DNA of 64,000 nt from Neobacillus rhizophilus (GTDB lineage: Bacteria; Bacillota; Bacilli; Bacillales; Cytobacillaceae). Position numbers and translations under genes: made by a program. The notes beneath the pieces are model-generated. The model saw only the letters and a list, made by a program, of their open reading frames with translations, was not told the origin of the DNA and ran no database searches. Of the stretch, positions 44,049 through 52,775 are shown one piece after another (the first letter of the stretch is position 1; the number at the start of each line of letters is the position of its first letter). The DNA is taken from contig NZ_JAGYPF010000001.1 in NCBI RefSeq assembly GCF_018343535.1, forward strand, positions 558,001-622,000. The letters run 5' to 3'.

Positions 44049-44135
44049 TCCTTTCTCCCCCAATCATTTTTTAAAAATATTGGTAAAAACAACAAAACCG
44101 ACAACAAATATCGGTTCTGTCACATCAATCCGAGT

Positions 44136-44516
44136 TTATTTTCGAATTTCAAAAAATGATTGAACTTTTACTTCCCCAGCTTCATTAACAGCTGCCGCTT
44201 CGCATAGCCAGCGATCATCTTGTTCTCCGATTACCCTGCCTTTAACAGTGATTCTTTCACCAGGTCTAGTCATAGCTTTAAATCGAGAAGAAAATTTGAG
44301 CAGATCCTTTACAGAAAACCATTTCCCAATCGCCTGACCAACAAAACCCTTAACCAGCATCCCGTGAGCGATAACACCGCCGAGTCCTGCCTCTTCGGCA
44401 AAAGGGACGACCGTGTGAATCGGATTAAAATCGCCCGATGCCCCTGCATATCTGACTAATTGCGAATGGGTCACTTCTTCTTTTTGCACTGGTTCAAATT
44501 GATAGCCAACTTGCAT
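44136..44516 (-). CDS. MaoC-type (R)-enoyl-CoA hydratase
   Basis: A 126-residue single hot-dog hydratase. YAGASGDFNPIHTVVPFA carries the catalytic Asp and His of the hydratase-2 motif, and GGVIAHGMLVKGFVG is the conserved helix start. It forms (3R)-hydroxyacyl-CoA from 2-enoyl-CoA. The neighbour at 44529, 12 bases upstream, is a hot-dog protein without this motif, so the two likely form a heteromer like HadAB or ChsH1-ChsH2. RBS AGGAGGGG. Confidence 0.9.
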   Translation of the reverse strand: MQVGYQFEPVQKEEVTHSQLVRYAGASGDFNPIHTVVPFAEEAGLGGVIAHGMLVKGFVGQAIGKWFSVKDLLKFSSRFKAMTRPGERITVKGRVIGEQDDRWLCEAAAVNEAGEVKVQSFFEIRK

Positions 44517-44528
44517 CTTCTTCCCCTC

Positions 44529-44936
44529 CTAATGTCTTTCAATAACCGTTTGCCGACAAAGTAAAACAAGTTCCCCTTGCTGATTAAAAAATTCTTTTTT
44601 GATAATGACGAAATTCATTTTTGCTTTTGTATAGGCATCCTCGACGACCGAATGCACGGTTATCTCGTCTTCAGGTTTAATTTCTTTTAAATATTCATAC
44701 GTTTGTTCACCATGCAGGACCTTTTTTACATTTAACCCCAATAAATTTGCAGATGACCCTTTCCCTCCCCAAAATTCAATAACAGTTGGAAAAGTCGGGG
44801 GTAAACTTTCTCCTTTTAAGTACTCATCCTTCAAGTCGCCAATTGCCAAAGCCAGTTCTCTTATTTTTCCTTTTTCTACCCTGAAGGTATAGGACTCCAG
44901 TTTCATTCCGATTTTTTCCTCTAATTGGGTCGCCAT
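44529..44936 (-). CDS. FAS1-like/MaoC N-terminal-type hot-dog protein (hydratase partner)
   Basis: A 135-residue hot-dog protein. IRELALAIGDLKDEYL is at the place of the hydratase motif but lacks the D-x-N-P-x-H residues; LPPTFPTVIEFWGG and VLHGEQTYEYLKEIKPEDEI are typical of the substrate-binding partner of two-subunit MaoC hydratases. ATG 44936 with GGAGGG six bases upstream is used; the frame continues upstream without an RBS into the thiolase-like gene. It probably provides the acyl-binding cavity for the subunit at 44136. Confidence 0.85.
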   Translation of the reverse strand: MATQLEEKIGMKLESYTFRVEKGKIRELALAIGDLKDEYLKGESLPPTFPTVIEFWGGKGSSANLLGLNVKKVLHGEQTYEYLKEIKPEDEITVHSVVEDAYTKAKMNFVIIKKEFFNQQGELVLLCRQTVIERH

Positions 44937-44946
44937 AATATCCCTC

Positions 44947-46131
44947 CTACGATAATTCCTTGCCAACAATAGAAATAAATGACACACACTGCATAGGGGT
45001 TCCGCCTAAATTGTGGGTAAGACCGATTTTTGGATTCTCAATCTGCCGCTTTCCTGCACGTCCCTGGAATTGCAAATACATTTCATAAAGCATACGCAAT
45101 CCGCTCGCACCGATAGGGTGTCCGAAGGATTTTAAGCCGCCATCGGGATTTACAGGCAATTCGCCGCCCAATTCAAAAACACCATTCAAAACATCTTTCC
45201 AGCCCTGGCCGCGTTCACTAAACCCTAAATCTTCATAGATTACTAATTCCGTAGGGGTGAAACAGTCGTGTACTTCAGCCATACTGATTTCCTGACGAGG
45301 ATTTTTAATTCCTGCCTCCCTGTACGCAGCCTGGGCCGCTGCTACATTTTCCTTAATGGACGTAAAGTCAAAATCCTGACGTAAGCGTCCATCTCCTGGT
45401 CCTGCAGCGATGGTCAACGCTTTTACATACATCGGGTCTTTTCGGTATTTATGGGCATCCTCCGTCCTCACGATAATGGCAGCAGCCGCACCGTCAGCGA
45501 CTCCAGAACAATCAAATACACCAAGAGGGGCAGCTACAAGCGGTGACTTCGAAATTTTTTCCATCGAAACTTCACTGCGATACTGAGCCTTTGGATTTAA
45601 TGACCCATTGTAGTGATTTTTCCAAGCGATTCGTGATAAAACCTCTCTCCCTTGCTCAGGGGTTAGACCATACTTTTTAAAATAAGCCGGAGCCAGGAAA
45701 GAAAATGATGCAGGGGCTGAGATGTTCGGTGCGGTTCCATCACTTGGCGGGTTTGGCCTGGTAAGGCCGCTGTATCCGGAGTCCTTTAATTTTTCGACAC
45801 CGATGGCAAGAACAATATCATATGCACCGGACGCAACCGCATAACAGGCATTACGAAAGGCTTCTGAGCCTGTGGCACACATATTCTCAACCCTTGTAAC
45901 CGGAATATACTGGGTTTTTAACGGGCCAGATAATGTAATCCCTGCATAACCGGAAATCATGGTCCCTAGCCATGCTGCTTCGACATCTGTTGGTTCAATC
46001 CCAGCATCGGAAAAAGCTTCATAGGCTGCCTCTACTAGTAAATCCTCGACACTTTTATCCCAATGCTCGGCAAAGCGGGTACAGCCCATTCCAATCACAG
46101 CTACTTTATCGCTAATTCCCTTTCTGCTCAT
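44947..46131 (-). CDS. SCP2-type thiolase/acetyl-CoA acyltransferase-like (Ltp family)
   Basis: A 394-residue thiolase-superfamily protein of the lipid-transfer/archaeal thiolase branch. Cys85 in ENMCATGSEAFRNAC is the nucleophile position, AEVHDCFTPTELV and SFGHPIGASGLR (His338) follow, and the C-terminus reads HNLGGTPMQCVSF instead of the C-x-G-G-G of ordinary thiolases. Such enzymes act in archaeal acetoacetyl-CoA synthesis and as aldolases with DUF35 partners in steroid side-chain removal. Its start lies one base after the stop of an HMG-CoA-synthase-like/DUF35 fusion, so a complex is likely. RBS GGAAGGTG before ATG 46131. Confidence 0.88.
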   Translation of the reverse strand: MSRKGISDKVAVIGMGCTRFAEHWDKSVEDLLVEAAYEAFSDAGIEPTDVEAAWLGTMISGYAGITLSGPLKTQYIPVTRVENMCATGSEAFRNACYAVASGAYDIVLAIGVEKLKDSGYSGLTRPNPPSDGTAPNISAPASFSFLAPAYFKKYGLTPEQGREVLSRIAWKNHYNGSLNPKAQYRSEVSMEKISKSPLVAAPLGVFDCSGVADGAAAAIIVRTEDAHKYRKDPMYVKALTIAAGPGDGRLRQDFDFTSIKENVAAAQAAYREAGIKNPRQEISMAEVHDCFTPTELVIYEDLGFSERGQGWKDVLNGVFELGGELPVNPDGGLKSFGHPIGASGLRMLYEMYLQFQGRAGKRQIENPKIGLTHNLGGTPMQCVSFISIVGKELS

Positions 46132-46132
46132 T

Positions 46133-47545
46133 TTAAACACCTTCCTTTCTCCTGATTGGCCGCGCTTTCCAAAAATAGTTGCTGATGCCGCCCGCTTCAA
46201 AGAGACGCCTGAAGGTCATTTCGACTTCCATGCCAATTTCAATTTCTTTAGGGTGGCAATCTGTTACTTCGCAAATAATCCGCCCGCCTTGGTCAAAATC
46301 AATGACTGCGACAATCATCGGTGGCGCAGGCGATGCCGCCAAATAATCCAGTGTAAAAGTTGTTACTTTTGCTGATTGTCCAACAAATCGATAATCCTCC
46401 ATCTCATCCTTTGACTGGCATTGAACGCACACGCGTTGTTTTGGAAATTGTGCAGTACCGCATTTTATGCACTTAGAACCAATAAATCCGAGATTTTGCT
46501 GGTAGCCCCGGTGCAAAGCTGGTGCTGATGGGCGGTCGGTTGACGGTCTGCGCGGCGGCTCCGTGTTAATAATCTCTCTCCACTTAAGATAATCACTATA
46601 TAAAACCTCATCATTTTTAATGCTTAAATATCCTTGAACCCCTTTACGTTTACCAAGACGGGAAATCGCATCGGTCACTTCCAATAAAAGCAAATCAAGT
46701 CCTTCCGCAAATGAAACCACAAGAAGTTGATCGCCCGGATTGGCTTCTTCCAATGCCGAAACAAGCATCATAGGCGCATGGGCGTTCCCGGTTAAACCAA
46801 CGTTATCAAATAATGGATTTTGTACTTGTTGATTTGAAAAACCGAGGGCTTGCGCTGCCTGTAAATGGGCCCGGGTTGTTGGTCCAGAAATAATCACTTT
46901 AGAAATTGTTCCAATGGAGCGGTCATTTTTTTCCAAAAATGGGCTGACTGACTCCTTAACTTGCTTCATAAAGGCGGATGAACTAAGACGTTCTTCCCAG
47001 CTTTGCGTAAATAAATCAGATTGGCTCCGCCAATGACTAATGACTTCACCTTGAACGCTTGTATAATCGATCATGTTTGCAATGACATCCGGGCCGCTGC
47101 CGATTAAGAAAGCAGCAGCACCATCACCAAACCACTGTTCATTCTGGCCGGTTGGGGCGCCCGTACGGCAATCCCCAGCAATAACGAGCGTATGTTCACC
47201 CGGTTTTGCCGCCATGATGGCAGCCGTCCCGCTTCTTAATGAGGCGGCCGTTTCCATTCCCCGGACACTATCCCTTAAATTTAATGCTGCGGCAAGGGTA
47301 GGAATAGAGCCCTTTTCCCTGTATGGAGAACTGGTGGTTGCAAAATAAACAGTGTCAATTTGATCAGGATTCATTTCTTGCAGGCAATCCATGGCTGCCT
47401 CCACACCCATAGAGACACTGTCTTCATCATAACCGGCAATTGCTTTTTCACCACCCATGGCGGGCTTCCCAAAAAACTCACCTATTCTCTTCCGCTTTAG
47501 GCGATTATATGGAATATATGCTCCGTATGAAATGATTCCATTCAT
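46133..47545 (-). CDS. HMG-CoA-synthase-like domain fused to DUF35 OB-fold/zinc ribbon
   Basis: A 470-residue two-domain protein. Residues 1-300 follow the HMG-CoA synthase fold (GAYIPYNRLKRKRIGEFFG, TVYFATTSSPYREKGS, QNEQWFGDGAAAFLIG, NVGLTGNAHAPMMLVSAL). The segment AASLRSGTAAI has Leu103, not Cys, at the expected nucleophile position. Residues 345-470 are DUF35: zinc Cys359, 362, 373 and 376 followed by an OB fold. In archaea thiolase, HMG-CoA synthase and DUF35 form a channelling complex. Here two parts are fused and the third is the next gene. Role: probably a non-synthase scaffold or CoA channel. ATG 47545; RBS GGGAGTGG. Confidence 0.85.
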   Translation of the reverse strand: MNGIISYGAYIPYNRLKRKRIGEFFGKPAMGGEKAIAGYDEDSVSMGVEAAMDCLQEMNPDQIDTVYFATTSSPYREKGSIPTLAAALNLRDSVRGMETAASLRSGTAAIMAAKPGEHTLVIAGDCRTGAPTGQNEQWFGDGAAAFLIGSGPDVIANMIDYTSVQGEVISHWRSQSDLFTQSWEERLSSSAFMKQVKESVSPFLEKNDRSIGTISKVIISGPTTRAHLQAAQALGFSNQQVQNPLFDNVGLTGNAHAPMMLVSALEEANPGDQLLVVSFAEGLDLLLLEVTDAISRLGKRKGVQGYLSIKNDEVLYSDYLKWREIINTEPPRRPSTDRPSAPALHRGYQQNLGFIGSKCIKCGTAQFPKQRVCVQCQSKDEMEDYRFVGQSAKVTTFTLDYLAASPAPPMIVAVIDFDQGGRIICEVTDCHPKEIEIGMEVEMTFRRLFEAGGISNYFWKARPIRRKEGV

Positions 47546-47645
47546 TGTTCTTTTCCACTCCCTTTTCTTTCTCAATATTAATTAAACGGAAACGGCTGGG
47601 ATGTTTTTCGATTGCATTTAAGGTCTACAACTTGATTGCTTGCTA

Positions 47646-49196
47646 TTAAATTTGCAATTTAGTTTTATACTCTTCGACTAGATGGCGGCGCAATATCTTT
47701 CCGACGATCGTCTTTGGCAGGACGTCCCGGAATTCGACCGCTCTTGGGATTTTATATCTGGCGATCCTGCCTTCGCACCAGCTAAGGAACTCTTTTTCAG
47801 TTAAGCTTTCCCCTTTTTTCAAGACGATGACAGCCAATAATTTTTCACCCAAATAGGTATCGGGTACACCAAAGGCACAGGCTTCTTCTACCTTCGGGTG
47901 CTGGTAAAGAACCTCTTCTACTTCTGCAGGATAGATATTTAATCCCCCGGCAATAACCATATCCTTTTTTCTGCCCGATATATAATAGAATCCATCTTCA
48001 TCCCGATAGGCAATATCCCCTGTGTAAAGCCAGCCATTACGGACAGTTAACATTGTTTCTTCCGGTTTCTTCCAATACCCCTTCATGACTTGCGGACCTT
48101 TTATGATTAGTTCTCCGTTTTCGCCAACAGGAACCTCTTCCAAACCAGTTTCCATATCAACAATTTTTGAAACTGTTCCAGGAATCGGAACCCCAACACT
48201 GCCAATTTTACGTTTACCTCCTAACGGAGTGCGGTGTGTGGATGTAGTCCCTTCCGACAAACCATACCCTTCAAAGATTTGCGCACCCGTTTTCTGCTCT
48301 AATTCCTTTAAGACTTCGATTGGAAGAGGGGCAGAGCCAGAAACACAAATCTTAAAGCATGATAAATCATATTTTTTCAGATCAGGATGATTCAATAGCG
48401 CAATAAACATTGTCGGAGAACCTACCATGAAAGTCGGACGATATTGACGAATTAGTTCTAATACACTAGTAGCATTAAATTTTTCAAGAATGATATAAGT
48501 AGCTGCCGTTCTAATCGCATTATTCATATTCGTCATTGCCATAGCATGGGTAAGAGGGGAAATTCCCAAGAACCTTTCTTCCCCCTCAACCATTACCGGT
48601 GCCACAACTTCCCCGGATTGATGAATATTACAGACAATATTAAAATGGGTCAGCATAACGCCTTTTGATTTACCCGTAGTACCACCCGTATACTGCAATA
48701 CGGCAATGTCCTCTTTAGGACTAATATTCAAGGGCGGAAGTTCATTGACTTTTTCCTTCAGGACAACTTGATTACTGCCATTTTCATCCTCAGTAAAAAT
48801 GACATGAACATTTTCAAACATTTTAACCCTTTCCAATTTTTCTGCCTGATTCCTGCCGCATATAAACCATTTTGGATCAGCATCATCAAGCATATATTCT
48901 AGTTCTGATGTTTGATATAAAGGATTGACTTGAACAACAATGCCGCCTAAACGCATTGCCGCATAATAAGAAACCATATAATGAACACTATTAGGCAGCA
49001 TTAAGCCAACCCGGTCCCCTTTTTGAAAGCCCTTTCGATATAATACAGAGGCGAATGCATCCACGGTTTCCTTAAACCGTACGTAATCCAGTTCAATCAT
49101 TCCATCTATGACTGCTAATCTATGAGGATATTTCTGAACAGATTGCTCCAGCATTTCATATATTGATAGCTGTGAAATTTCATTTAAATTAAGCAA
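47646..49196 (-). CDS. AMP-forming acyl-CoA ligase
   Basis: A 516-residue ANL enzyme: YTGGTTGKSKGVMLTHFN, EGYGLSEGTTSTHRTP, GWLYTGDIAYRDEDGFYYIS, hinge GRKKDMVIAGGLNIYPAEVE and catalytic Lys in TIVGKILRRH. Related to the ligase at 17517. The start is TTG 49196 with AAGGAGGAG ten bases upstream. The reading frame stays open for 50 more codons into the crotonase gene, but no RBS supports an earlier start. Second gene of the operon. Confidence 0.92.
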   Translation of the reverse strand: MLNLNEISQLSIYEMLEQSVQKYPHRLAVIDGMIELDYVRFKETVDAFASVLYRKGFQKGDRVGLMLPNSVHYMVSYYAAMRLGGIVVQVNPLYQTSELEYMLDDADPKWFICGRNQAEKLERVKMFENVHVIFTEDENGSNQVVLKEKVNELPPLNISPKEDIAVLQYTGGTTGKSKGVMLTHFNIVCNIHQSGEVVAPVMVEGEERFLGISPLTHAMAMTNMNNAIRTAATYIILEKFNATSVLELIRQYRPTFMVGSPTMFIALLNHPDLKKYDLSCFKICVSGSAPLPIEVLKELEQKTGAQIFEGYGLSEGTTSTHRTPLGGKRKIGSVGVPIPGTVSKIVDMETGLEEVPVGENGELIIKGPQVMKGYWKKPEETMLTVRNGWLYTGDIAYRDEDGFYYISGRKKDMVIAGGLNIYPAEVEEVLYQHPKVEEACAFGVPDTYLGEKLLAVIVLKKGESLTEKEFLSWCEGRIARYKIPRAVEFRDVLPKTIVGKILRRHLVEEYKTKLQI

Positions 49197-49218
49197 ACTT
49201 CTGTTCTCCTCCTTATTA

Positions 49219-49992
49219 TTAGTTGAACCTCGGTTTCCGTTTTTCGAAAAAGGCCTGTACGCCTTCCTTGAAATCTTCAGATTCGAAACAAAATCCTTGT
49301 GCGAAACCTTCCAATTCAAATGTTTCACTAATATTTTCAAGAACACTTCTATTCACCAATTTCTTTGTTAACCCTGCTGCGAAGCCAGGTCCTTCGGCAA
49401 GCCTCGAAGATAGCTGATAGACTTCATCTTCGAAAGATTCATCCTCCACCACACGGTTGATAATTCCAAGACTCAGCGCCTGTTCTGCTGTCACTCTTTC
49501 ACCCAAAAGCATAAGTTCCAGGGCGCGCTGCCTTCCAATTAACCTAGGCAGAAAGTAAATCGAACCAAGATCAGGAACCAAGCCTACATTCGCAAAGCTT
49601 TGGACAAAAAATGAGGAGCGTTTTGCAATTATGAGGTCGCAAGCCAATGCAAGGCTGAAGCCTGCTCCCGCTGCTGCCCCATTAACAGCAGCAATAACAG
49701 GCTTTTCCAGGTCGATAATAGCTTGAATCATTTCATGTCCTGATTGCAATCTCATTCGGCCTTTAACTGCATCTATTTCTTTTAAGGAACTTAAGTCACC
49801 ACCGGCGGAAAATGCTTTTCCCTCACCAGTCAAAACAATGACTTTTATTTCATCGTTTTCTTTTACACTAGAGAAGAATTCTTTTAATTCCTTTCGTAGA
49901 GTGAGACCCAATGCATTTCTCACATCAGGCCGATTGAGCTTAATCGTGCAAATTCCTTTATCAATCGTCACTAGAATTTCGTTAAAATCCAT
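49219..49992 (-). CDS. PaaG-like enoyl-CoA hydratase/isomerase
   Basis: A 257-residue crotonase. GEGKAFSAGGDLSSLKEI and NGAAAGAGFSLALACDLIIA are the oxyanion segments. SFANVGLVPDLGSIYFLPRL is close to the PaaG pattern, in which the Glu144 position is lost and Asp acts as base, pointing to an isomerase. ATG 49992 is chosen (GAAAGG nine bases upstream); another ATG three codons earlier abuts the RBS. First gene of the operon that runs to fadH, with the promoter shared with the IclR gene. Confidence 0.9.
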   Translation of the reverse strand: MDFNEILVTIDKGICTIKLNRPDVRNALGLTLRKELKEFFSSVKENDEIKVIVLTGEGKAFSAGGDLSSLKEIDAVKGRMRLQSGHEMIQAIIDLEKPVIAAVNGAAAGAGFSLALACDLIIAKRSSFFVQSFANVGLVPDLGSIYFLPRLIGRQRALELMLLGERVTAEQALSLGIINRVVEDESFEDEVYQLSSRLAEGPGFAAGLTKKLVNRSVLENISETFELEGFAQGFCFESEDFKEGVQAFFEKRKPRFN

Positions 49993-50170
49993 AGCATTCA
50001 TCCTTTCAAGATAGAGATATTTCAAGAGTACAAAAAAACTGAAGCAGACCTTGTGAGAATGGAGTCGAGACATGGAAGAATTTTTGGGCAAAAAAATATA
50101 AGGAAGGTTGGCAGGAATACGCTTACAACGCTGAAGAATAAATGGGTGTATAACTATGTAGCATAAATTT

Positions 50171-50199
50171 ATTTTATATACGAAAAAAAATTTTGTCAA
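50171..50199 (-). promoter_or_regulatory. Promoter of the 49.99-43.3 kb operon, with conserved spacer
   Basis: TTGACA (50194-50199), 17 bases, TAAAAT (50171-50176) on the minus strand. The spacer differs at only two positions from that of the IclR promoter at 60915-60943 and holds a dyad of the form ACNAAA-N5-TTTNGT. It is a candidate IclR operator. The rest of the 307-base gap holds only the terminator at 50239. Confidence 0.7.
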
Positions 50200-50238
50200 T
50201 TAAAAATCTTACTATTCAAATAATTTAAAATTTAACTA

Positions 50239-50276
50239 CAAAAGGCAAGTAACCATTCTGGTAAACTTACCTTTTG
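50239..50276 (-). terminator. Terminator-like hairpin after the heteromeric ACAD genes
   Basis: CAAAAGGCAAGT (50239-50250) pairs with ACTTACCTTTTG (50265-50276) with one mismatch. The U-tract on the minus strand is poor. Confidence 0.6.
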
Positions 50277-50299
50277 CAATTCACCATTTTCTAATTTTG

Positions 50300-51472
50300 T
50301 TATGACATCAAAATTTCGGGAATGACATTTTCCGACCAGCCCAATTCAACAGCGATTTTTTCGCGATGATATTCAGGCGATCCAAGATGATTTTCTAAGG
50401 AACGAGCCCGCTTAAGGAATAAGTGGCAATCAAACTCCCAGGTAAAACCCATTCCCCCATGATTTTGAATATTTGCCCCAGCAGCTTTAATATAGGCTTC
50501 AGAGATAAAGGAACGGGCCATTGACACGGCTTCCGATAATTCTTCAGCATTGTTTTCCGCTGCCCACGATGCGTAATAGGACAAGGAACGGGAGCTTTCA
50601 AGAGCCAGTTTCATATCCACAATGCGATGTTTAACTGCTTGGAAACGTCCGATTGGCTGCCCAAATTGTTGGCGGGTCTTCGCATACTCGGTTGACATCT
50701 CCACAACACGCTCTATTCCTCCTACCATGGTGGATGCAAACGCAGCATTTAAATGGTTAAGACCGGTTTCTAAAATGGCCCATCCTTCGTTTTCCATGCC
50801 TAACAGCTGTGTATTCGGTACCTTTACATCCTGAAACGAAACATTGACCAGTTTTCTAGTTTCATCAATGCTTTGCAGTTCCTGCATGGTTAGGTTAGCC
50901 TGATTACAATCTACTAAAATCAAGGAAATTCCGTATTCTGCTTGGGAAGTACCGCCTGTCCGGACAGGAACAATAAGTGTATCAACAATGTCTGCATAAG
51001 GAACGAGTATTTTCTTACCTTGCAATACATACTCATTGCCTCGTTGCTCGGCCTTTAGCTGGATGGCAGAAGGCGATAGCTCTCCGCTTTCTTCCAAAAG
51101 TGCCAGCGAAAACTTACGCTTTCCAGCGGCAATTTCAGGCAAATACTTTTCCTTCTGTTCCGCAGAACCGTAAGCTTCCAATAGCGGTACGGCAAAAGCC
51201 ACTGTTTCAGGATAGGGACCCGGCACAACTGAACGGCCCATTTCTTCTAAAATTGGAACTAGAGACAGAGCTCCAAGACCTAATCCTCCATAGGTTTCTG
51301 AGATATTAATACCCATAAAACCGAGGCTGCCTAAACCGTTCCATAAATCTTCAAGTACCTGTTTTTTTCCATTCATATAATCTCGGGGTATCGCCAAATC
51401 CCCCTTCGATTCTAAAAATTGGCGGGTTGTTTCTTGAAACATTAATTGTTCTTCATTTAATGCGAAATCCAT
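50300..51472 (-). CDS. Acyl-CoA dehydrogenase, probable small subunit of a heteromeric enzyme
   Basis: A 390-residue ACAD: ISETYGGLGLGALSLVPILEE, RQQFGQPIGRFQAVKHRIVD, and the C-terminal NHGGMGFTWEFDCHLFLKRA typical of FadE28/FadE30-like subunits. The standard Y-E-G-T catalytic segment is absent (SLENHLGSPEYH). It lies 44 bases downstream of a second ACAD gene and is probably its partner. RBS GGTGG before ATG 51472. The operon suits branched or ring-bearing acyl chains, which is an inference from steroid-degrader homologues. Confidence 0.88.
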   Translation of the reverse strand: MDFALNEEQLMFQETTRQFLESKGDLAIPRDYMNGKKQVLEDLWNGLGSLGFMGINISETYGGLGLGALSLVPILEEMGRSVVPGPYPETVAFAVPLLEAYGSAEQKEKYLPEIAAGKRKFSLALLEESGELSPSAIQLKAEQRGNEYVLQGKKILVPYADIVDTLIVPVRTGGTSQAEYGISLILVDCNQANLTMQELQSIDETRKLVNVSFQDVKVPNTQLLGMENEGWAILETGLNHLNAAFASTMVGGIERVVEMSTEYAKTRQQFGQPIGRFQAVKHRIVDMKLALESSRSLSYYASWAAENNAEELSEAVSMARSFISEAYIKAAGANIQNHGGMGFTWEFDCHLFLKRARSLENHLGSPEYHREKIAVELGWSENVIPEILMS

Positions 51473-51516
51473 ATAACCACCTCAATTTTTATTTTTTAGA
51501 TTATCCTTGTAAACTT

Positions 51517-52710
51517 TTAATATTTGATATCCTTTGGCAGACCTAGAATTCGTTCACCCACGATATTTTTTTGGATTTCAGATGTTCCGCCCTCAATGGT
51601 ATAAGCAAATGACCGGAGGTATTCCTGCTGCCAATTTTGGTCGACGGATGCATCCCCCTTCCATAATGTACCAGATGCACCTTGGAGAGATATCGCATAC
51701 GCCAGCATTTCCTGCCCTAATTCACTGGAAGCAAGTTTATCCATCGAACCTTCCGGGCCTGGACGTCCTGCACGAATGGTGTTGGTTAAGTGGCGGTAGT
51801 AATTGAACAATAGGGCTTTTGTTTTTGTCCGGAAAATGGCAAGATTTTGCCGAACCAGCGGGTCAGCGGCGAGGGGGCGGCCATTCTTTTTCATTGATTT
51901 TGCCAATTCGACCAATTCCTCAAATTGTTTTTGCAGCCTGAATGTTTGTCTCGCTACACCAACACGTTCATGACTTAGTAAAATCAAAGAGACCTTCCAG
52001 CCTTGATTAACCTCGCCAACAATATCCGCATCATAGGCGATGGCATCATTGAAGAACATTTCGTTAAAATCACGGCGATCATTAATCGAACGGATTGTCC
52101 GTGTTTCCACGCCCTCCTGATGCATGTCAACTAGAAAAGCTGTAATTCCTTCATGTTTTTTTCCGGTATTTTCAGTTCGGGCCAGCAAAAAACAGCGGTC
52201 AGCCAAATGAGCATAACTGGTCCAAATCTTTTGGCCGTTGATAATCCATTTATCGCCTTTTTTAACTGCCTTTGTTTGAATGGCAGCGAGGTCGGAGCCT
52301 GCATTTGGCTCCGAGTAGCCTTGACACCAAATTTCTTCCCCATTTAATATTTTCTCGATATACCGCTCCTTCTGGTAATCGGTTCCAATTTGTAATAGAG
52401 TTGGGCCGACCATGGCTGTCCCTATAATATTTAACGCAGGCGGCGCTTTCACCCTTGCCATCTCCTGCTCGTAGATGACTTCCTGCATCAATGATGCACC
52501 TCTGCCGCCGTATTCCTTTGGCCAGGAAATTCCGGACCAGCCACCTTCTGCCAGTTTTCGATACCAATCTCTCAAAAACGCCGCTTTTTGATTATCGTCC
52601 TCCGGAATGACTCGTTTTCCTTCAAGCCATCCTTCAGGCAGATTTTCCTCCAGCCAAGCTCTTAGTTCTTTTTGAAACGCCAATTCTGATTCTGTGTACG
52701 CGAAATCCAT
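51517..52710 (-). CDS. Acyl-CoA dehydrogenase, probable large subunit of a heteromeric enzyme
   Basis: A 397-residue ACAD: SWPKEYGGRGASLMQEVIYEQ, CQGYSEPNAGSDLAAIQTKA, NGQKIWTSYAHLADRCF, and the C-terminal YTIEGGTSEIQKNIVGERIL, where Gly occupies the usual catalytic Glu position. Same pattern as the large-subunit candidate at 11386. ATG 52710 is used (GGAGG nine bases upstream) instead of a start seven codons earlier. Partner: the gene at 50300. Confidence 0.9.
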   Translation of the reverse strand: MDFAYTESELAFQKELRAWLEENLPEGWLEGKRVIPEDDNQKAAFLRDWYRKLAEGGWSGISWPKEYGGRGASLMQEVIYEQEMARVKAPPALNIIGTAMVGPTLLQIGTDYQKERYIEKILNGEEIWCQGYSEPNAGSDLAAIQTKAVKKGDKWIINGQKIWTSYAHLADRCFLLARTENTGKKHEGITAFLVDMHQEGVETRTIRSINDRRDFNEMFFNDAIAYDADIVGEVNQGWKVSLILLSHERVGVARQTFRLQKQFEELVELAKSMKKNGRPLAADPLVRQNLAIFRTKTKALLFNYYRHLTNTIRAGRPGPEGSMDKLASSELGQEMLAYAISLQGASGTLWKGDASVDQNWQQEYLRSFAYTIEGGTSEIQKNIVGERILGLPKDIKY

Positions 52711-52775
52711 TCCATTCAACCTCCATTTCAATTGGTTAATTATCAGGATATAATGATAAAAATCTTTTTATATAT

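Noticed and set aside
47646..49346. An N-terminal extension of the ligase starting at 49346
   Set aside because: It would overlap the crotonase gene by over 120 bases and lacks an RBS, while TTG 49196 has AAGGAGGAG correctly placed.
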